The translations under genes were made by a program, and so were the position numbers. Positions 1 to 8,768 of a stretch of DNA of 64,000 bases are shown here, piece after piece. The notes under the pieces were generated by a model. That model made no database searches and was not told the DNA's origin. It saw nothing but the letters and a program-made list of their open reading frames with translations. How positions within the stretch are numbered: the first letter of the stretch is position 1; every line of letters begins with the position of its first letter. Source of the stretch: Aerococcus viridans (GTDB taxonomy: Bacteria; Bacillota; Bacilli; Lactobacillales; Aerococcaceae); NCBI RefSeq assembly GCF_002871935.1, contig NZ_PNHQ01000006.1, positions 44,763-108,762 on the forward strand, given 5' to 3'.

Positions 1-461
1 TGGCTAATTTGAGGAATTTCTTGATTTTTTTTAGCTTGTGGCCCTGCTTGTTTTGTTTTTCCAGTTTTTTGAGTTCGTGTCCTTGCTTGGCTCTGGCTAG
101 ATTTTCCACTTTTAGAATCCTGACCAGCACGTAGTTTTTCTTTTTCAATTTCTGCAATTTCTTTCACTAAAGTACCCATAGTTTGTTCCATAGACTTCAC
201 GCGTATCATAAGATCAGCATTCTCTTTTGTCTTAGCTGCCATTTGGTCCTGTAAGTCCAAATAATCAGATTGAATATTCAACGCCAGCAATAACGCCATT
301 TCTTCCATAGACATATTTGGGTTCTTTTTACTGATTTCAGCAAGCAATTGGTTAATTTCCCGACTGACTTGCTGAATATGTTCACTCGTTTTATGACTCT
401 TAATAGTGAACTTATGATACCCCAATTTTGCCGTTACTCTATTTTTTTTGTCATTCGACAT
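1..461 (-). CDS. zapA: Cell division protein ZapA (3' end cut by window)
   Basis: ZapA-family protein, which binds FtsZ and promotes bundling of its filaments at midcell. My translation starts MSNDKKNRVTAKLGYHKF, then HIQQVSREINQLLAEIS and a MSMEEMALLLALNIQ segment, which is the ZapA core. A long helix and a basic, Gln-rich tail follow and run off the window. The ATG at 459-461 is preceded by GGAG eight bases upstream. The C-terminal extension beyond the usual ~90 residues is longer than in Bacillus ZapA. The gene diverges from the lysine riboswitch transcript. Family assignment is from motif recognition only. Confidence 0.8.
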   Translation of the reverse strand, partial: MSNDKKNRVTAKLGYHKFTIKSHKTSEHIQQVSREINQLLAEISKKNPNMSMEEMALLLALNIQSDYLDLQDQMAAKTKENADLMIRVKSMEQTMGTLVKEIAEIEKEKLRAGQDSKSGKSSQSQARTRTQKTGKTKQAGPQAKKNQEIPQIS

Positions 462-542
462 ATTTGTCACTCCAACTTTTTAACTGTTTGTATTTGCTAA
501 TTATCTTGTTTTCATAATCTTAAATATTCTACCATTTATCCT

Positions 543-570
543 AGATAATGGCTAGACCTAGCCATTATCT
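543..570. repeat. Perfect 13-bp inverted repeat with 2-nt loop
   Basis: AGATAATGGCTAG (543-555) and its exact complement (558-570) are separated only by AC. It lies between zapA (minus) and the riboswitch promoter (plus) and lacks a T-tract on either strand, so it is not an obvious terminator. It could be an operator for a dimeric regulator of zapA or a cruciform; the function is unknown. Nothing else was recognised between 462 and 635. Confidence 0.6.
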
Positions 571-635
571 GCTAAAAATACTTCATATTATTTACAATAT
601 TTTTAAAAACATATAAAAGATCTAATCATATTTTC

Positions 636-664
636 ATGACAATTCAATATTCTTCGTGTATGAT
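636..664 (+). promoter_or_regulatory. Putative sigma-A promoter of the lysine riboswitch transcript
   Basis: ATGACA at 636-641 and TATGAT at 659-664 with a 17-nt spacer. Transcription would start near 671, about ten bases before the riboswitch P1 stem. Confidence 0.55.
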
Positions 665-681
665 GGGATACAATATATTGA

Positions 682-850
682 GATAGAGGTGCGGAGCTTA
701 TCAGTACATACTCGAGCGGGAGCTATGACAGTATGGAAAGGAATATTCGCCGAAATATTTTAACCCCAAGTTGAAATATTGGGCATAAACAAAATATGTT
801 TATGACTGTCACTTATGCTAGTGATGCGCTATCCTATGAGTAACGACGAA
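682..850 (+). ncRNA. Lysine riboswitch (L box) aptamer
   Basis: The segment keeps the order of conserved L-box blocks: GATAGAGGTGCGGAGCTTA at the 5' side, an AGTA element, CGCCGAA near 750, GACTGTCACTTATGC near 805-818 and GCGCTATC closing P1 (GATAG 682-686 pairs with CTATC 829-833). These blocks match the Bacillus subtilis lysC leader block by block. L boxes sense free lysine and usually cause premature termination when lysine is bound. A strong terminator follows at 883-927, and the gene behind it is an amino-acid ABC transporter, so the transporter is predicted to be switched off by lysine. The 3' boundary is approximate. Confidence 0.9.
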
Positions 851-882
851 AGATCAAAGACGGTCTAGATGCGTACGAATGG

Positions 883-927
883 AAGCCTCTATTGCAATTT
901 ATTGCTGTAGAGGCTTTTAATTATTTT
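883..927 (+). terminator. Riboswitch-controlled intrinsic terminator
   Basis: AAGCCTCTA (883-891) pairs perfectly with TAGAGGCTT (908-916), followed by a T-rich run to 927. It lies between the L-box aptamer and the ribosome site GGGAGG (929-934) of the transporter, so it is the expected expression platform. Confidence 0.85.
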
Positions 928-941
928 CGGGAGGTTATTTT

Positions 942-2609
942 ATGAAAAATCACAAAGTAAGTAATACTTGGCAAAAAGTATTCATGGCTATTTTAACTAT
1001 TATATTTGCTGTTATTGGTCCAACTTCTTCATTCGTTTCGGCAAATGAAGTAGGAACAACTATTGAGGTAGATGAAGCTACACTAGCAGAAGGCTTAGAC
1101 CAAGATGGCGTGTTACGTGTCGGTATGGAAGCCAACTATGCACCGTTCAACTGGTCGCAAACATCCGATACAGATGGTGCGGTCCCTATAACAAATTCTG
1201 ACGGTGAATATGCAAACGGCTATGACGTTCAAATTGCTAAGCGCTTAGCTGATTTACTTGCCTTAGACCTTGAAATCGTTAAACTAGAATGGGACGGTCT
1301 ACCACCTGCTCTTGAATCTGGCATGATTGATGTCATCATTGCTGGTATGTCACCAACAGCAGAACGATTAGAACAAATGGACTTCTCAGATTCATATTAC
1401 TCATCTGATATTGTTCTTGTAACGATGGCAAATGGTGAATATGCTAATGCAACAACCTTAGAAGATTTTACTGGTACCACAGTAACTGGTCAATTAAATA
1501 CCTTCCATTATGATTTAATCCCACAAATTCCCAATGTCAACCAAGCAACTGCACTAGACTCATTTCCAACAATGATTACAGCGCTGAATGCAGGTTCAGT
1601 TGATGCTTATGTCTCTGAAAAGCCTGGGGCTATGGCTGCTGTGGCAGCTAATCCTGACCTGACTTATGTTGAATTTGCTGAAGGTCAAGGTTTTGATTTA
1701 GGAGAAGTCACTTCTGATATTGCCGTAGCAACTAGAAAAGATTCGCCATTAACCGCGATTGTGAATGAAGCTTTAAGTGTCATTCCAACTGCTGAACGTG
1801 ACCGATTGATGGAAGATATGGTAAACCTTAACGAACGTGGTGAAAGTGCTAGTTTCTGGTCTGAGGTAGCAGGAATTTGGCAAACTTACGGTGCTCAATT
1901 CTTAGTTGGTGCTGGTAATACGATGTTTATTGCTTTAAGTTCAACTATCATCGGTTTTATTATAGGATTACTAATTGCTATCTATCGTTCGCTAATTGTG
2001 CGTCGTGATCAAATGCCAATCGGTTACTTTTTCTATAAATTATTCGACTTTTTGATTTCTGCATACATTGAAATTTTCCGTGGTACACCGATGATGGTCC
2101 AAGCCATGATGATTTTTTATGGTTCAAGATTATTCTTCAACTTCCAAATGTCTACCATGTTCGCTGCATTGCTAATTGTATCTATTAATACAGGAGCTTA
2201 CCTTGCAGAAGTTATTCGTGGTGGTATTACCTCAGTAGATAAAGGCCAAACAGAAGCTGCACGTGCGATTGGAATGAACCATTATCAAACAATGATAACA
2301 ATTGTGTTACCACAAGCTATACGTTCAATCCTACCAGCCTTGGGTAATGAATTTGTAATAAATATTAAAGATACGTCTGTATTGAATGTTATTGCGGTAA
2401 CTGAGTTATTCTTCGTTACCAAGTCTGCTGCAGGTTCAACATACTTAACCTTCCAAACATTCTTAATTACAGCCATTATCTACTTCGTATTAACATTTAC
2501 AACTACTCGTGTCTTGAACTTTATTGAGAGTAGAATGGCTGGGAAAAAGACTTACCATGTCTATGAATCTAGTACGAATTCAGTAGTCAATAGTCCAAAA
2601 GAACAATAG
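942..2609 (+). CDS. Lysine-type amino-acid ABC transporter, substrate-binding/permease fusion
   Basis: 555 residues. A signal segment (about 1-35) is followed by a periplasmic-type binding domain of the polar amino-acid family (about 50-300, starting at VGMEANYAPFNW). The membrane permease domain (about 303-540) carries the EAA loop (EAARAIGMNHYQTM, about 436-450) that docks the ATPase. Such SBP-permease fusions, as in GlnP, are common in Lactobacillales. The start has GGGAGG seven bases upstream. The L box directly upstream argues that the substrate is lysine or a related basic amino acid; this is inferred from regulation, not from binding residues. The stop codon overlaps the ribosome site of the ATPase gene. 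Confidence 0.85.
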   Translation: MKNHKVSNTWQKVFMAILTIIFAVIGPTSSFVSANEVGTTIEVDEATLAEGLDQDGVLRVGMEANYAPFNWSQTSDTDGAVPITNSDGEYANGYDVQIAKRLADLLALDLEIVKLEWDGLPPALESGMIDVIIAGMSPTAERLEQMDFSDSYYSSDIVLVTMANGEYANATTLEDFTGTTVTGQLNTFHYDLIPQIPNVNQATALDSFPTMITALNAGSVDAYVSEKPGAMAAVAANPDLTYVEFAEGQGFDLGEVTSDIAVATRKDSPLTAIVNEALSVIPTAERDRLMEDMVNLNERGESASFWSEVAGIWQTYGAQFLVGAGNTMFIALSSTIIGFIIGLLIAIYRSLIVRRDQMPIGYFFYKLFDFLISAYIEIFRGTPMMVQAMMIFYGSRLFFNFQMSTMFAALLIVSINTGAYLAEVIRGGITSVDKGQTEAARAIGMNHYQTMITIVLPQAIRSILPALGNEFVINIKDTSVLNVIAVTELFFVTKSAAGSTYLTFQTFLITAIIYFVLTFTTTRVLNFIESRMAGKKTYHVYESSTNSVVNSPKEQ

Positions 2610-2621
2610 GAGGAAAAAGAC

Positions 2622-3380
2622 ATGCAAAACCAAGATCAACTAATCTTAAATGTTCAACATTTAGAAAAACGTTTTGGCGAAAATTTAGTCCTTAGAGATA
2701 TCGACTTTCAAGTACGCCCAGGACAAGTTACTTCTATTATTGGGTCTTCCGGGTCTGGAAAGTCTACCCTACTACGTTGTTTAAACCTATTGGAGGAACC
2801 AACTGGGGGCGACATTTTATATCACGGCCAATCCATTTTAAATGGTAAAAAAATGAATATTAATAAATACCGTACCCAAGTTGGTATGGTATTCCAATCA
2901 TTTAACTTATTTAAAAATTTCACTGCACTTGAAAATTGTACTGTTGGCCAACGTAAGATTTTAGGCCGTAGTCAAGCTGAGGCAGAAGCAGTTGCACTCA
3001 AAAACTTGGAAAAAGTAGGCATGGCACCATATCGTGATGCTCGTCCAGAACAACTTTCCGGTGGTCAACAACAACGTGTAGCTATTGCGCGTGCACTATC
3101 AATGGACCCTGAGGTATTATTATTCGATGAGCCTACTTCTGCCCTTGACCCAGAAATGGTCGGTGAGGTATTGGAAACCATGACGCAATTAGCTAAAGAA
3201 GGCTTAACAATGATTGTTGTTACACATGAAATGGCTTTTGCTAGAGATGTATCAACGAATATTGTATTCATGGATAAAGGTGTAATTGTTGAACAAGGTC
3301 CAGCTAAAGAAGTGATTGATACACCTAAACAGGAAAGAACTAAAGCCTTCTTAACAAGATATGCTAATGAACGATTTTAG
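2622..3380 (+). CDS. Polar amino-acid ABC transporter ATPase
   Basis: 252 residues, a full-length GlnQ/ArtP-type nucleotide-binding protein. Walker [10 protein letters not shown] is at about 41-49, signature LSGGQQQR at about 145-152, Walker [13 protein letters not shown] follows and the switch histidine is in VVTHEM near 201. AGGAGG overlaps the upstream stop codon (2607-2609), so translation is probably coupled. It is the energy-coupling partner of the fused SBP-permease gene and shares its L-box control. Confidence 0.9.
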   Translation: MQNQDQLILNVQHLEKRFGENLVLRDIDFQVRPGQVTSIIGSSGSGKSTLLRCLNLLEEPTGGDILYHGQSILNGKKMNINKYRTQVGMVFQSFNLFKNFTALENCTVGQRKILGRSQAEAEAVALKNLEKVGMAPYRDARPEQLSGGQQQRVAIARALSMDPEVLLFDEPTSALDPEMVGEVLETMTQLAKEGLTMIVVTHEMAFARDVSTNIVFMDKGVIVEQGPAKEVIDTPKQERTKAFLTRYANERF

Positions 3381-3442
3381 TGAGAGGCTATAAATACGCT
3401 CGTAACTTTTAAAAAACTTCCTATAAATCAAATACACACTAC

Positions 3443-3477
3443 AGAAAAAGCAGTTGGTCAAACCAGCTGCTTTTTCT
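3443..3477. terminator. Bidirectional terminator between convergent genes
   Basis: A 16-bp stem: AGAAAAAGCAGTTGGT (3443-3458) pairs with ACCAGCTGCTTTTTCT (3462-3477) with one G-U pair. A and T runs on both sides serve the plus-strand transporter operon and the minus-strand CHAD gene. Confidence 0.85.
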
Positions 3478-3497
3478 ATTTGCTCACTTAAATACTT

Positions 3498-4272
3498 TTA
3501 TTTTGATAAATCAATGCTGTCTCGGATTTGGCGTAATAAGTTGTGCACATGCTCATCGTCTATTTTTTCAGCATATACATTTAATAGCTCATAATTTACA
3601 TGGGCATCCGTTATTTCACCAAATTCAGTTTGAATAGCTTTGGTATCCTTAATATATTTGTTTAAATCTTTTGGTAATGTCTCGTTAAAATAAGTAGCTG
3701 CATAACGAAGCTTCTTGGCGCTTTTCCTTAGCTCGTGCACTGCTTGGTAGTCTAAAGTATTTACATATTGGTAGGCATGACGTAATTTTTTATCTTTTCT
3801 CTTGAAACGTTTAAGTGCATACTTTTTCCAATCCTTCTTTTGATCAAATAAATCAAATTCAATCACTCGTTTTGCACTTTCAATTGCTTGTTGAACCGTA
3901 TCTATATTACCTTTGTTAAAAGTTCGATTCATTTCTAAACGCCTATCTTTCATAAAGGTATTAAATAAATCGTAATAATGATTACTATTTTTAGGATGAT
4001 GAATTGCATACTGCTCACAATAGGCATACAAAACATCCAATTCTCTAAGTGGCCTAAATACACGCCCTGCCTCAGCTAATTGTTGGTTTAACTGGTCATA
4101 ATATGCTTCATCCAACCGTTTTTTGATAAAATTTAAGAGGCCTCGTAACTCTTGAAATAGCTACTCTTAGATCATGAACAAGTTTCACGGAAAATGGATT
4201 ATTCTGATAATCTATATACAAAGCTGATACTTTGTCTATCTGTTGTTCAAATACATCTTTAATCGTTTCCAT
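3498..4272 (-). pseudogene. CHAD-domain protein, frameshifted near its N-terminus
   Basis: From an ATG at 4270-4272 the first frame reads METIKDVFEQQIDKVSALY up to VHDLRVAI, the normal start of a CHAD (conserved histidine alpha-helical) domain. It then runs off-frame to a TGA near 4105. The other frame picks up at QELRGLLNFIKKRLDEAYY and continues for about 205 residues, including HELRKSAKKLRYAATYF, the domain's second conserved block. One extra base, most simply in the TTT run at 4155-4157, explains the break. Restored, the product would be about 257 residues. CHAD proteins bind polyphosphate. It may be a true pseudogene or a sequencing error; a working shorter product from an internal TTG is less likely because the first conserved histidine would be lost. 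Confidence 0.75.
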
Positions 4273-4348
4273 CAACCTCACTCCGTTCCCTACACCTATC
4301 TACTCCTGTGTCTTGCCATTATACAAAATAAATTATTAATCGTAAAAT

Positions 4349-4383
4349 AAAACAGGTACCTCCTAAAAAGAGATACCTGTTTT
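4349..4383 (-). terminator. Terminator of the DUF368 gene
   Basis: AAAACAGGTACCTC (4349-4362) and GAGATACCTGTTTT (4370-4383) form a 14-bp stem with one mismatch. On the minus strand it is followed by a TTTTATTTTA run. Confidence 0.8.
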
Positions 4384-4390
4384 AATCTAG

Positions 4391-5272
4391 CTAGTCATTA
4401 GAATATTTTTCTTCTATTTTTGAGAACCAAAGTGAAAAGATTGTGCCGATTACAAAGGCAATTACACACCAAACTAAAGTACTCATAAATGATAAACCTG
4501 AATTGGCTAATCCTTCAGTAGAAAAGCCTGGAAACACTTGTGTTGGGAATAGTGCAATTGATGAACCGATGACTGTCCCCAAAATAAAATGGTACATTTT
4601 TGAATAGTAATGTTTAAAGGCCCACTCAGCTGCTTTAGCTAAGGCGATGACACATAGTAAACCACCTAGTCCAAGCGGAATAATAACTGAAAAATCAAGT
4701 GCAGCAATACCTGCGGCCATTTTGTCATACAAACCAAAGTAAATTAAAAAATTTGATGGACTCATCCCAGGTACAATCACACCTAAACCGATTAAAGCGC
4801 CAGAAAGAATCCAAGTAATAAAGGAAGGTGTAACTTGAGTAATATCTTGACCTCCAAAATACATAATTAGAAAAATAATAATAGCTGTGACTGCTAATAT
4901 TGTTAAATCAGCAGTACTTCTACCCTCTTTACCAGCAGATTTAAATAACGAAGGTAATGTACCGACTACAAAGCCGATAAATAAGGTAATAAAGATAGCT
5001 GCATACAAACCAAATGCTTTTTCAACAAAAATAGAGAAAACAAGGATTCCTAATAAGAAACCGATACCTACAGGAATGAAGTAGCGGACATTCTTCCAAA
5101 AGTTTTCTGTGATATTGGCTAAAAAGTGAATGATTTGGTCGTATAGTCCAAAAATAACGGCTAATACACCTCCAGATAATCCTGGAAGGATACCTCCAAT
5201 ACCTACTGCTGCACCTTTAAGTACACGTATAAACCAATCTGCCGAAAAAACAATATCTTTTTTATTATTCAT
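4391..5272 (-). CDS. DUF368 polytopic membrane protein, PopT-like undecaprenyl-phosphate translocase
   Basis: 293 residues with about eight hydrophobic segments. The N-terminal KGAAVGIGGILPGLSGGVLAV and the internal repeat ALIGLGVIVPGMSPSNFLIYF are the paired Gly-Pro-Gly signatures of DUF368. Recent work on Vibrio cholerae and Staphylococcus aureus assigned DUF368 proteins to recycling of undecaprenyl phosphate across the membrane. That function is inferred here from family. It would fit with the murB and MurJ-like genes and the IPP pathway elsewhere in the window. RBS GAGGAG precedes the ATG. It is transcribed alone with its own terminator. Confidence 0.8.
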   Translation of the reverse strand: MNNKKDIVFSADWFIRVLKGAAVGIGGILPGLSGGVLAVIFGLYDQIIHFLANITENFWKNVRYFIPVGIGFLLGILVFSIFVEKAFGLYAAIFITLFIGFVVGTLPSLFKSAGKEGRSTADLTILAVTAIIIFLIMYFGGQDITQVTPSFITWILSGALIGLGVIVPGMSPSNFLIYFGLYDKMAAGIAALDFSVIIPLGLGGLLCVIALAKAAEWAFKHYYSKMYHFILGTVIGSSIALFPTQVFPGFSTEGLANSGLSFMSTLVWCVIAFVIGTIFSLWFSKIEEKYSND

Positions 5273-5417
5273 CTATTCTCCTCTTTCATTCTTTTTTCTA
5301 GATGCCCATAGAAGACGAATCTAGTCTACTCTTGTATTATAGCTATTGTATCAATCTTTAGACTGAAATTCCTAGCCTAAGATTGAGAAATATGCGGATA
5401 GGATAATATTTAATAAC

Positions 5418-6479
5418 TTAACACATATTTACTTTTTTCTTATCACTTACTGTTTGATTTTTTCCTTGAAGCTTTGCTTGGTACAGCGCTTGATCTGCCC
5501 TAAGTAAAGTAGTTTTCATATCTTCATGGGACTTGCGGTGCGCTATGCCTATTGAAACAGTAAGACTTATCGGTTCTCCATCTTCACTTAATATGAATAA
5601 CTCAGAGATTTTTTGATGAATCTTTTCTGCTAACTTAATTGCCTTCTGTCCGCTCCAGTCAAAAACCAAGCTAACAAACTCTTCACCCCCATAGCGATAA
5701 TAATCATATAAATCAGATTTCAAATCGTTGAGCACTATCCCAATTTCTTCTAAAGCTTTATTGCCAACAAGATGCCCATATGTATCATTTAACTTTTTAA
5801 AATTATCTATATCTAAAATCAAAACTGAATACGAATGATTCTCTCTTGAAATTTTTTCTAAATCCTCTTCTAATTTTCGGGCATTATATAGTGTAGTCAG
5901 GCTACCATGAACAGAGGATTGGTACAATTTATCTAAATCTTTGGTGAAATGATAAGAAATATAAATAAATACAGAGGAAAGACCAGCTAGCAATAAATAA
6001 GATACAAAAATTATTGGTGGTTCATCTAATCGAACGAGCGAAATTGGTATAGTAATCACAGTTGTTGCAAGGGCTAAAATCCATAATTGTAGTAATGGTG
6101 AAAATTTTTCTTTAAAATGATCAAACAATCCTAAACTTAATAGTATATAAGCGAAGACAATTATAAGGCTTATGCTAGATACTAATAAATCACCAAATAA
6201 AAAGCGGCAAATTGCAATCAAGATCATTGATGGGTATGCAATTTCCTTACCTAAATAAACTATGGTATAGGCAAATAATACAGGACGAAAATCAAAGCGA
6301 ACGCCTTCCACAATAAAGGAAGACAGCATCAAACAAATACCTGCTACTGTTTGTAAACCGATAAATAAGAAACGATTATTCGTCGGATTACGTCTTTCTT
6401 CAATGCTATATTGCCAACGCCAAATAAAATAGATGTCAATAAAAATAATGGCCATATTGGCCAAAACATTTACTACCAT
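5418..6479 (-). CDS. Membrane GGDEF protein, probable diguanylate cyclase
   Basis: 353 residues. Five or six hydrophobic segments fill the first ~175 residues, with FDFRPVLFAY and CRFLFGD resembling the 5TM LytS/YhcK-type sensor. A GGDEF domain covers about 185-345. The metal-binding DIDNF is at 223-227 and the active-site loop is GGEEF at 264-268, both intact, so c-di-GMP synthesis is plausible. The RxxD inhibitory site that would sit just before the GGEEF loop is absent. RBS AGGAGG lies six bases before the ATG. No EAL or HD-GYP partner is in the window. The signal sensed is unknown. Confidence 0.85.
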   Translation of the reverse strand: MVVNVLANMAIIFIDIYFIWRWQYSIEERRNPTNNRFLFIGLQTVAGICLMLSSFIVEGVRFDFRPVLFAYTIVYLGKEIAYPSMILIAICRFLFGDLLVSSISLIIVFAYILLSLGLFDHFKEKFSPLLQLWILALATTVITIPISLVRLDEPPIIFVSYLLLAGLSSVFIYISYHFTKDLDKLYQSSVHGSLTTLYNARKLEEDLEKISRENHSYSVLILDIDNFKKLNDTYGHLVGNKALEEIGIVLNDLKSDLYDYYRYGGEEFVSLVFDWSGQKAIKLAEKIHQKISELFILSEDGEPISLTVSIGIAHRKSHEDMKTTLLRADQALYQAKLQGKNQTVSDKKKVNMC

Positions 6480-6620
6480 TCTACCCTCCTATAATATTCA
6501 CTTTCCTACTATCAAACTAGTTTTTTCATCTTTATACTTTTAAAAAGCTATCCCGACTAATATATCATGATTCACTATTGAATTCTCATTTTAAGTTCTT
6601 TTTTGATAAAAATGATGACT

Positions 6621-6656
6621 AATCCTCCAACAATTTGTAATTGGAGTGGATTTTTT
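6621..6656 (+). terminator. Orphan plus-strand terminator-like hairpin
   Basis: AATCCTCCAA (6621-6630) pairs with TTGGAGTGGATT (one bulged T), followed by a T run to 6656. No plus-strand gene lies upstream for several kilobases, so it may be a relic or end a small RNA. The rest of 6480-6745 shows nothing I recognise. Confidence 0.5.
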
Positions 6657-6745
6657 CACTTTAGTATCACAACTTCCATATTATAAATAGTATTGAATGA
6701 TATCGATACTTTTAATTTTAATGATTATGAGAATATTCAAAAATA

Positions 6746-6780
6746 AAAAGAGGCTGAGAAAAAATATCTCAGCCTCTTTT
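6746..6780 (-). terminator. Terminator of the DUF2207 gene, end of repeat copy A
   Basis: A perfect 14-bp stem: AAAAGAGGCTGAGA (6746-6759) with its complement (6767-6780). On the minus strand it is followed by TTTTATTTTTG. It forms the distal end of a repeated 3'-UTR module. Confidence 0.85.
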
Positions 6781-6892
6781 GCTATATAATAACGTTTATA
6801 ATCAGATTTTAAAAGATAGCATTGTCCGATATTTCTTAAAATGCACCAATAACATTTCATTATTGTTCGGCTTTTGGCCAAGTACGTCAATT
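6746..6892 (-). repeat. Dispersed 3'-UTR repeat, copy A
   Basis: Read on the minus strand from 6892 to 6746 this stretch closely matches 16974-17119 read on the plus strand. Both contain AATTGACGT, then CCAAAAGCCGAACAATAATG, TATTGG, GCATTTT, AAACGTT and a GAGGCTGAGA-type terminator. Several smaller inverted repeats lie inside. Both copies follow the stop codon of a gene and end in its terminator. No open reading frame is shared. Boundaries are by eye. Confidence 0.75.
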
Positions 6893-6950
6893 CCCAGCTA
6901 CTTTTATCTCAACTTCCAACACAATGTTTATTTAAATTTAGTAGGCTCAG

Positions 6951-8768
6951 TTAGCGAACACCACCGCCACCACCGCCACCGAATGAACCACCGCCGCCAC
7001 CAAAGCTGGTACCACCACCGCCACCAGAAGATGACGAGGCTGTTGCAGCGCTATGTCCATCAGAATATGAACGATTTAACATTGAGCCATAGTAAGCATA
7101 GTAGAAGAATGGTGCATCCGAGTATGTTGATATTTCTGCATATTCAGGATAGATCTTGCGAAACTCTTCTTCTACTTCATCTGCAATACCAAATGCACCG
7201 GCATAAATCATCAATTCATCCCAAAGTGCTACCTCGTTAGTTTGGCGTTCATTTAGTAAAGAGAAATCTAATAAATAGTTTTTAAATTTTACAACATTGT
7301 CTCGTAATTCAAAACCTTTTTCAGTATAAGCTACTTTCGCTACTTCATGGGCAATATCTAAATCAGTCTTTTCACGACGGGGCTTAGCTGTTAAGCCCGT
7401 AAGCGTATAGCCGTTGTCTTCTAGATAATCTGAAGAGTAGGTATCCAGGGCTGACTGATAAGCTTCAATTTTTTTATAGTTTTTTTCGATATATTTAGAA
7501 AAGGCTTTTTGTTCTACACGTCCGTCCTTTTGCGCGACCTTTTGCATTAATTTAAATAATCGTGCAACAGGACCAGTTGGTGCTTGCTCAGACTGAATAT
7601 ATATAACAGCTTGATCTTTAGACCGTAAGAAACCAGTAATTTCTTCTTCACGGACGGTAATATAGCCATTTTTAACCAGATATAAAATACCAGCAGTCAT
7701 ATAATTTTGGCGTAATTCATTCTCATTATCAATTAACTGTTCTAAAACTTTATATAGTTGGAATATATCTTTACTAGGCGTCTGACGGTAATATTCACCT
7801 TGTGTACGTCTTTCCATAGTGGCCATCGTTGGATAATATTTTCGATATTTTCGTTGATTAGCCGCGTATTGACCAATACTCCAGACACCAGCACCAAGTC
7901 CCCCTGCTGCTGCTAAAGCAGATATACCTAGGATTACTTTTGTATCTGTGCCCATAGAAGTATCCGCTTCATTCACTCCATCCATCTCTTGGATTTCTTC
8001 GTAAGTGGCATTAGGATCATAGTCCTCATAGTTATATGAAGAACCCTCAAAAGCCTGCTCTACAAATGAATCAAACGTTCTGTCTTCAATAATAAAGTCA
8101 GTTGGGTACATACCATCTGGAATACGTAATAGGATAGTAACGTAGTTATTAGCACCTAAAGACTCAGTAGAGGCTGTATGTACGACACCGTTACTTGTGA
8201 TATCAATATTACCTTTGTACCCAAATCCCCAGATACGATTATCATCATAATTGAATGAAGCTATCTCTGAAGAAATTTCTACAGACACAGCATCTGGTGA
8301 TGGGGATAGGTCTGAGTTAATGAACTGCCAGTAAACCATTTGATCCGTTGAAGTTTGCGTAACAAAATTTGAAATTTCATAAGATAACTCATAAGTATGA
8401 TTCCCATATTCAGTAATACCCCAATTCAATTCATTGGTGTTTTGCCCATAGGTTCCTGCTTTTTGTTCGAAACTATCATCAATATCCCAAGATGATTGTT
8501 CTTCTAAAGGCTGACCATCCATTGAAACAGTAAAATTAGAAATATCCTGAATATCCTCAAGATTTAAACCTTTATAAATCTCTGTCCCTTCATCAGTATT
8601 CATATCCCAAGTTTCATGAATTAATGCTGAACCATCCGATTGTAAAGTCACCTCTACATCAATTGCATTAATTTCATTTGCTAATACTGATTGGGGCATT
8701 ACCCAAAATAAAAACAACGCACCAAAGGCTAAGATAAATCCAATAGCTTTTTGATGTGTTTTTACCAT
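6951..8768 (-). CDS. DUF2207 membrane protein with Gly-rich tail
   Basis: 605 residues. A signal peptide ends near 30 (FWVMPQSVLANE). An extracellular beta-rich DUF2207 domain (about 32-230) is followed by one membrane segment around 270-298, a cytoplasmic region rich in Tyr and charged residues, and a C-terminal tail (about 580-605) built almost only of Gly with Ser and Phe. DUF2207 proteins often accompany LemA, as here. Their biochemical role is not established; links to envelope stress have been suggested. ATG 8766-8768 overlaps the lemA stop (ATGGTAA), so the two are translationally coupled. Confidence 0.8.
   Translation of the reverse strand: MVKTHQKAIGFILAFGALFLFWVMPQSVLANEINAIDVEVTLQSDGSALIHETWDMNTDEGTEIYKGLNLEDIQDISNFTVSMDGQPLEEQSSWDIDDSFEQKAGTYGQNTNELNWGITEYGNHTYELSYEISNFVTQTSTDQMVYWQFINSDLSPSPDAVSVEISSEIASFNYDDNRIWGFGYKGNIDITSNGVVHTASTESLGANNYVTILLRIPDGMYPTDFIIEDRTFDSFVEQAFEGSSYNYEDYDPNATYEEIQEMDGVNEADTSMGTDTKVILGISALAAAGGLGAGVWSIGQYAANQRKYRKYYPTMATMERRTQGEYYRQTPSKDIFQLYKVLEQLIDNENELRQNYMTAGILYLVKNGYITVREEEITGFLRSKDQAVIYIQSEQAPTGPVARLFKLMQKVAQKDGRVEQKAFSKYIEKNYKKIEAYQSALDTYSSDYLEDNGYTLTGLTAKPRREKTDLDIAHEVAKVAYTEKGFELRDNVVKFKNYLLDFSLLNERQTNEVALWDELMIYAGAFGIADEVEEEFRKIYPEYAEISTYSDAPFFYYAYYGSMLNRSYSDGHSAATASSSSGGGGGTSFGGGGGSFGGGGGGGVR

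Noticed and set aside
3498..4272. Programmed frameshift in the CHAD gene
   Set aside because: No slippery heptamer with a downstream structure is apparent and CHAD genes are not known to use one; a mutation or sequencing error is simpler.
6779..7240. Plus-strand frame rich in His and Arg
   Set aside because: It is antisense to the Gly-rich tail of the DUF2207 gene, where GGN codons give such a reading; no ribosome site.
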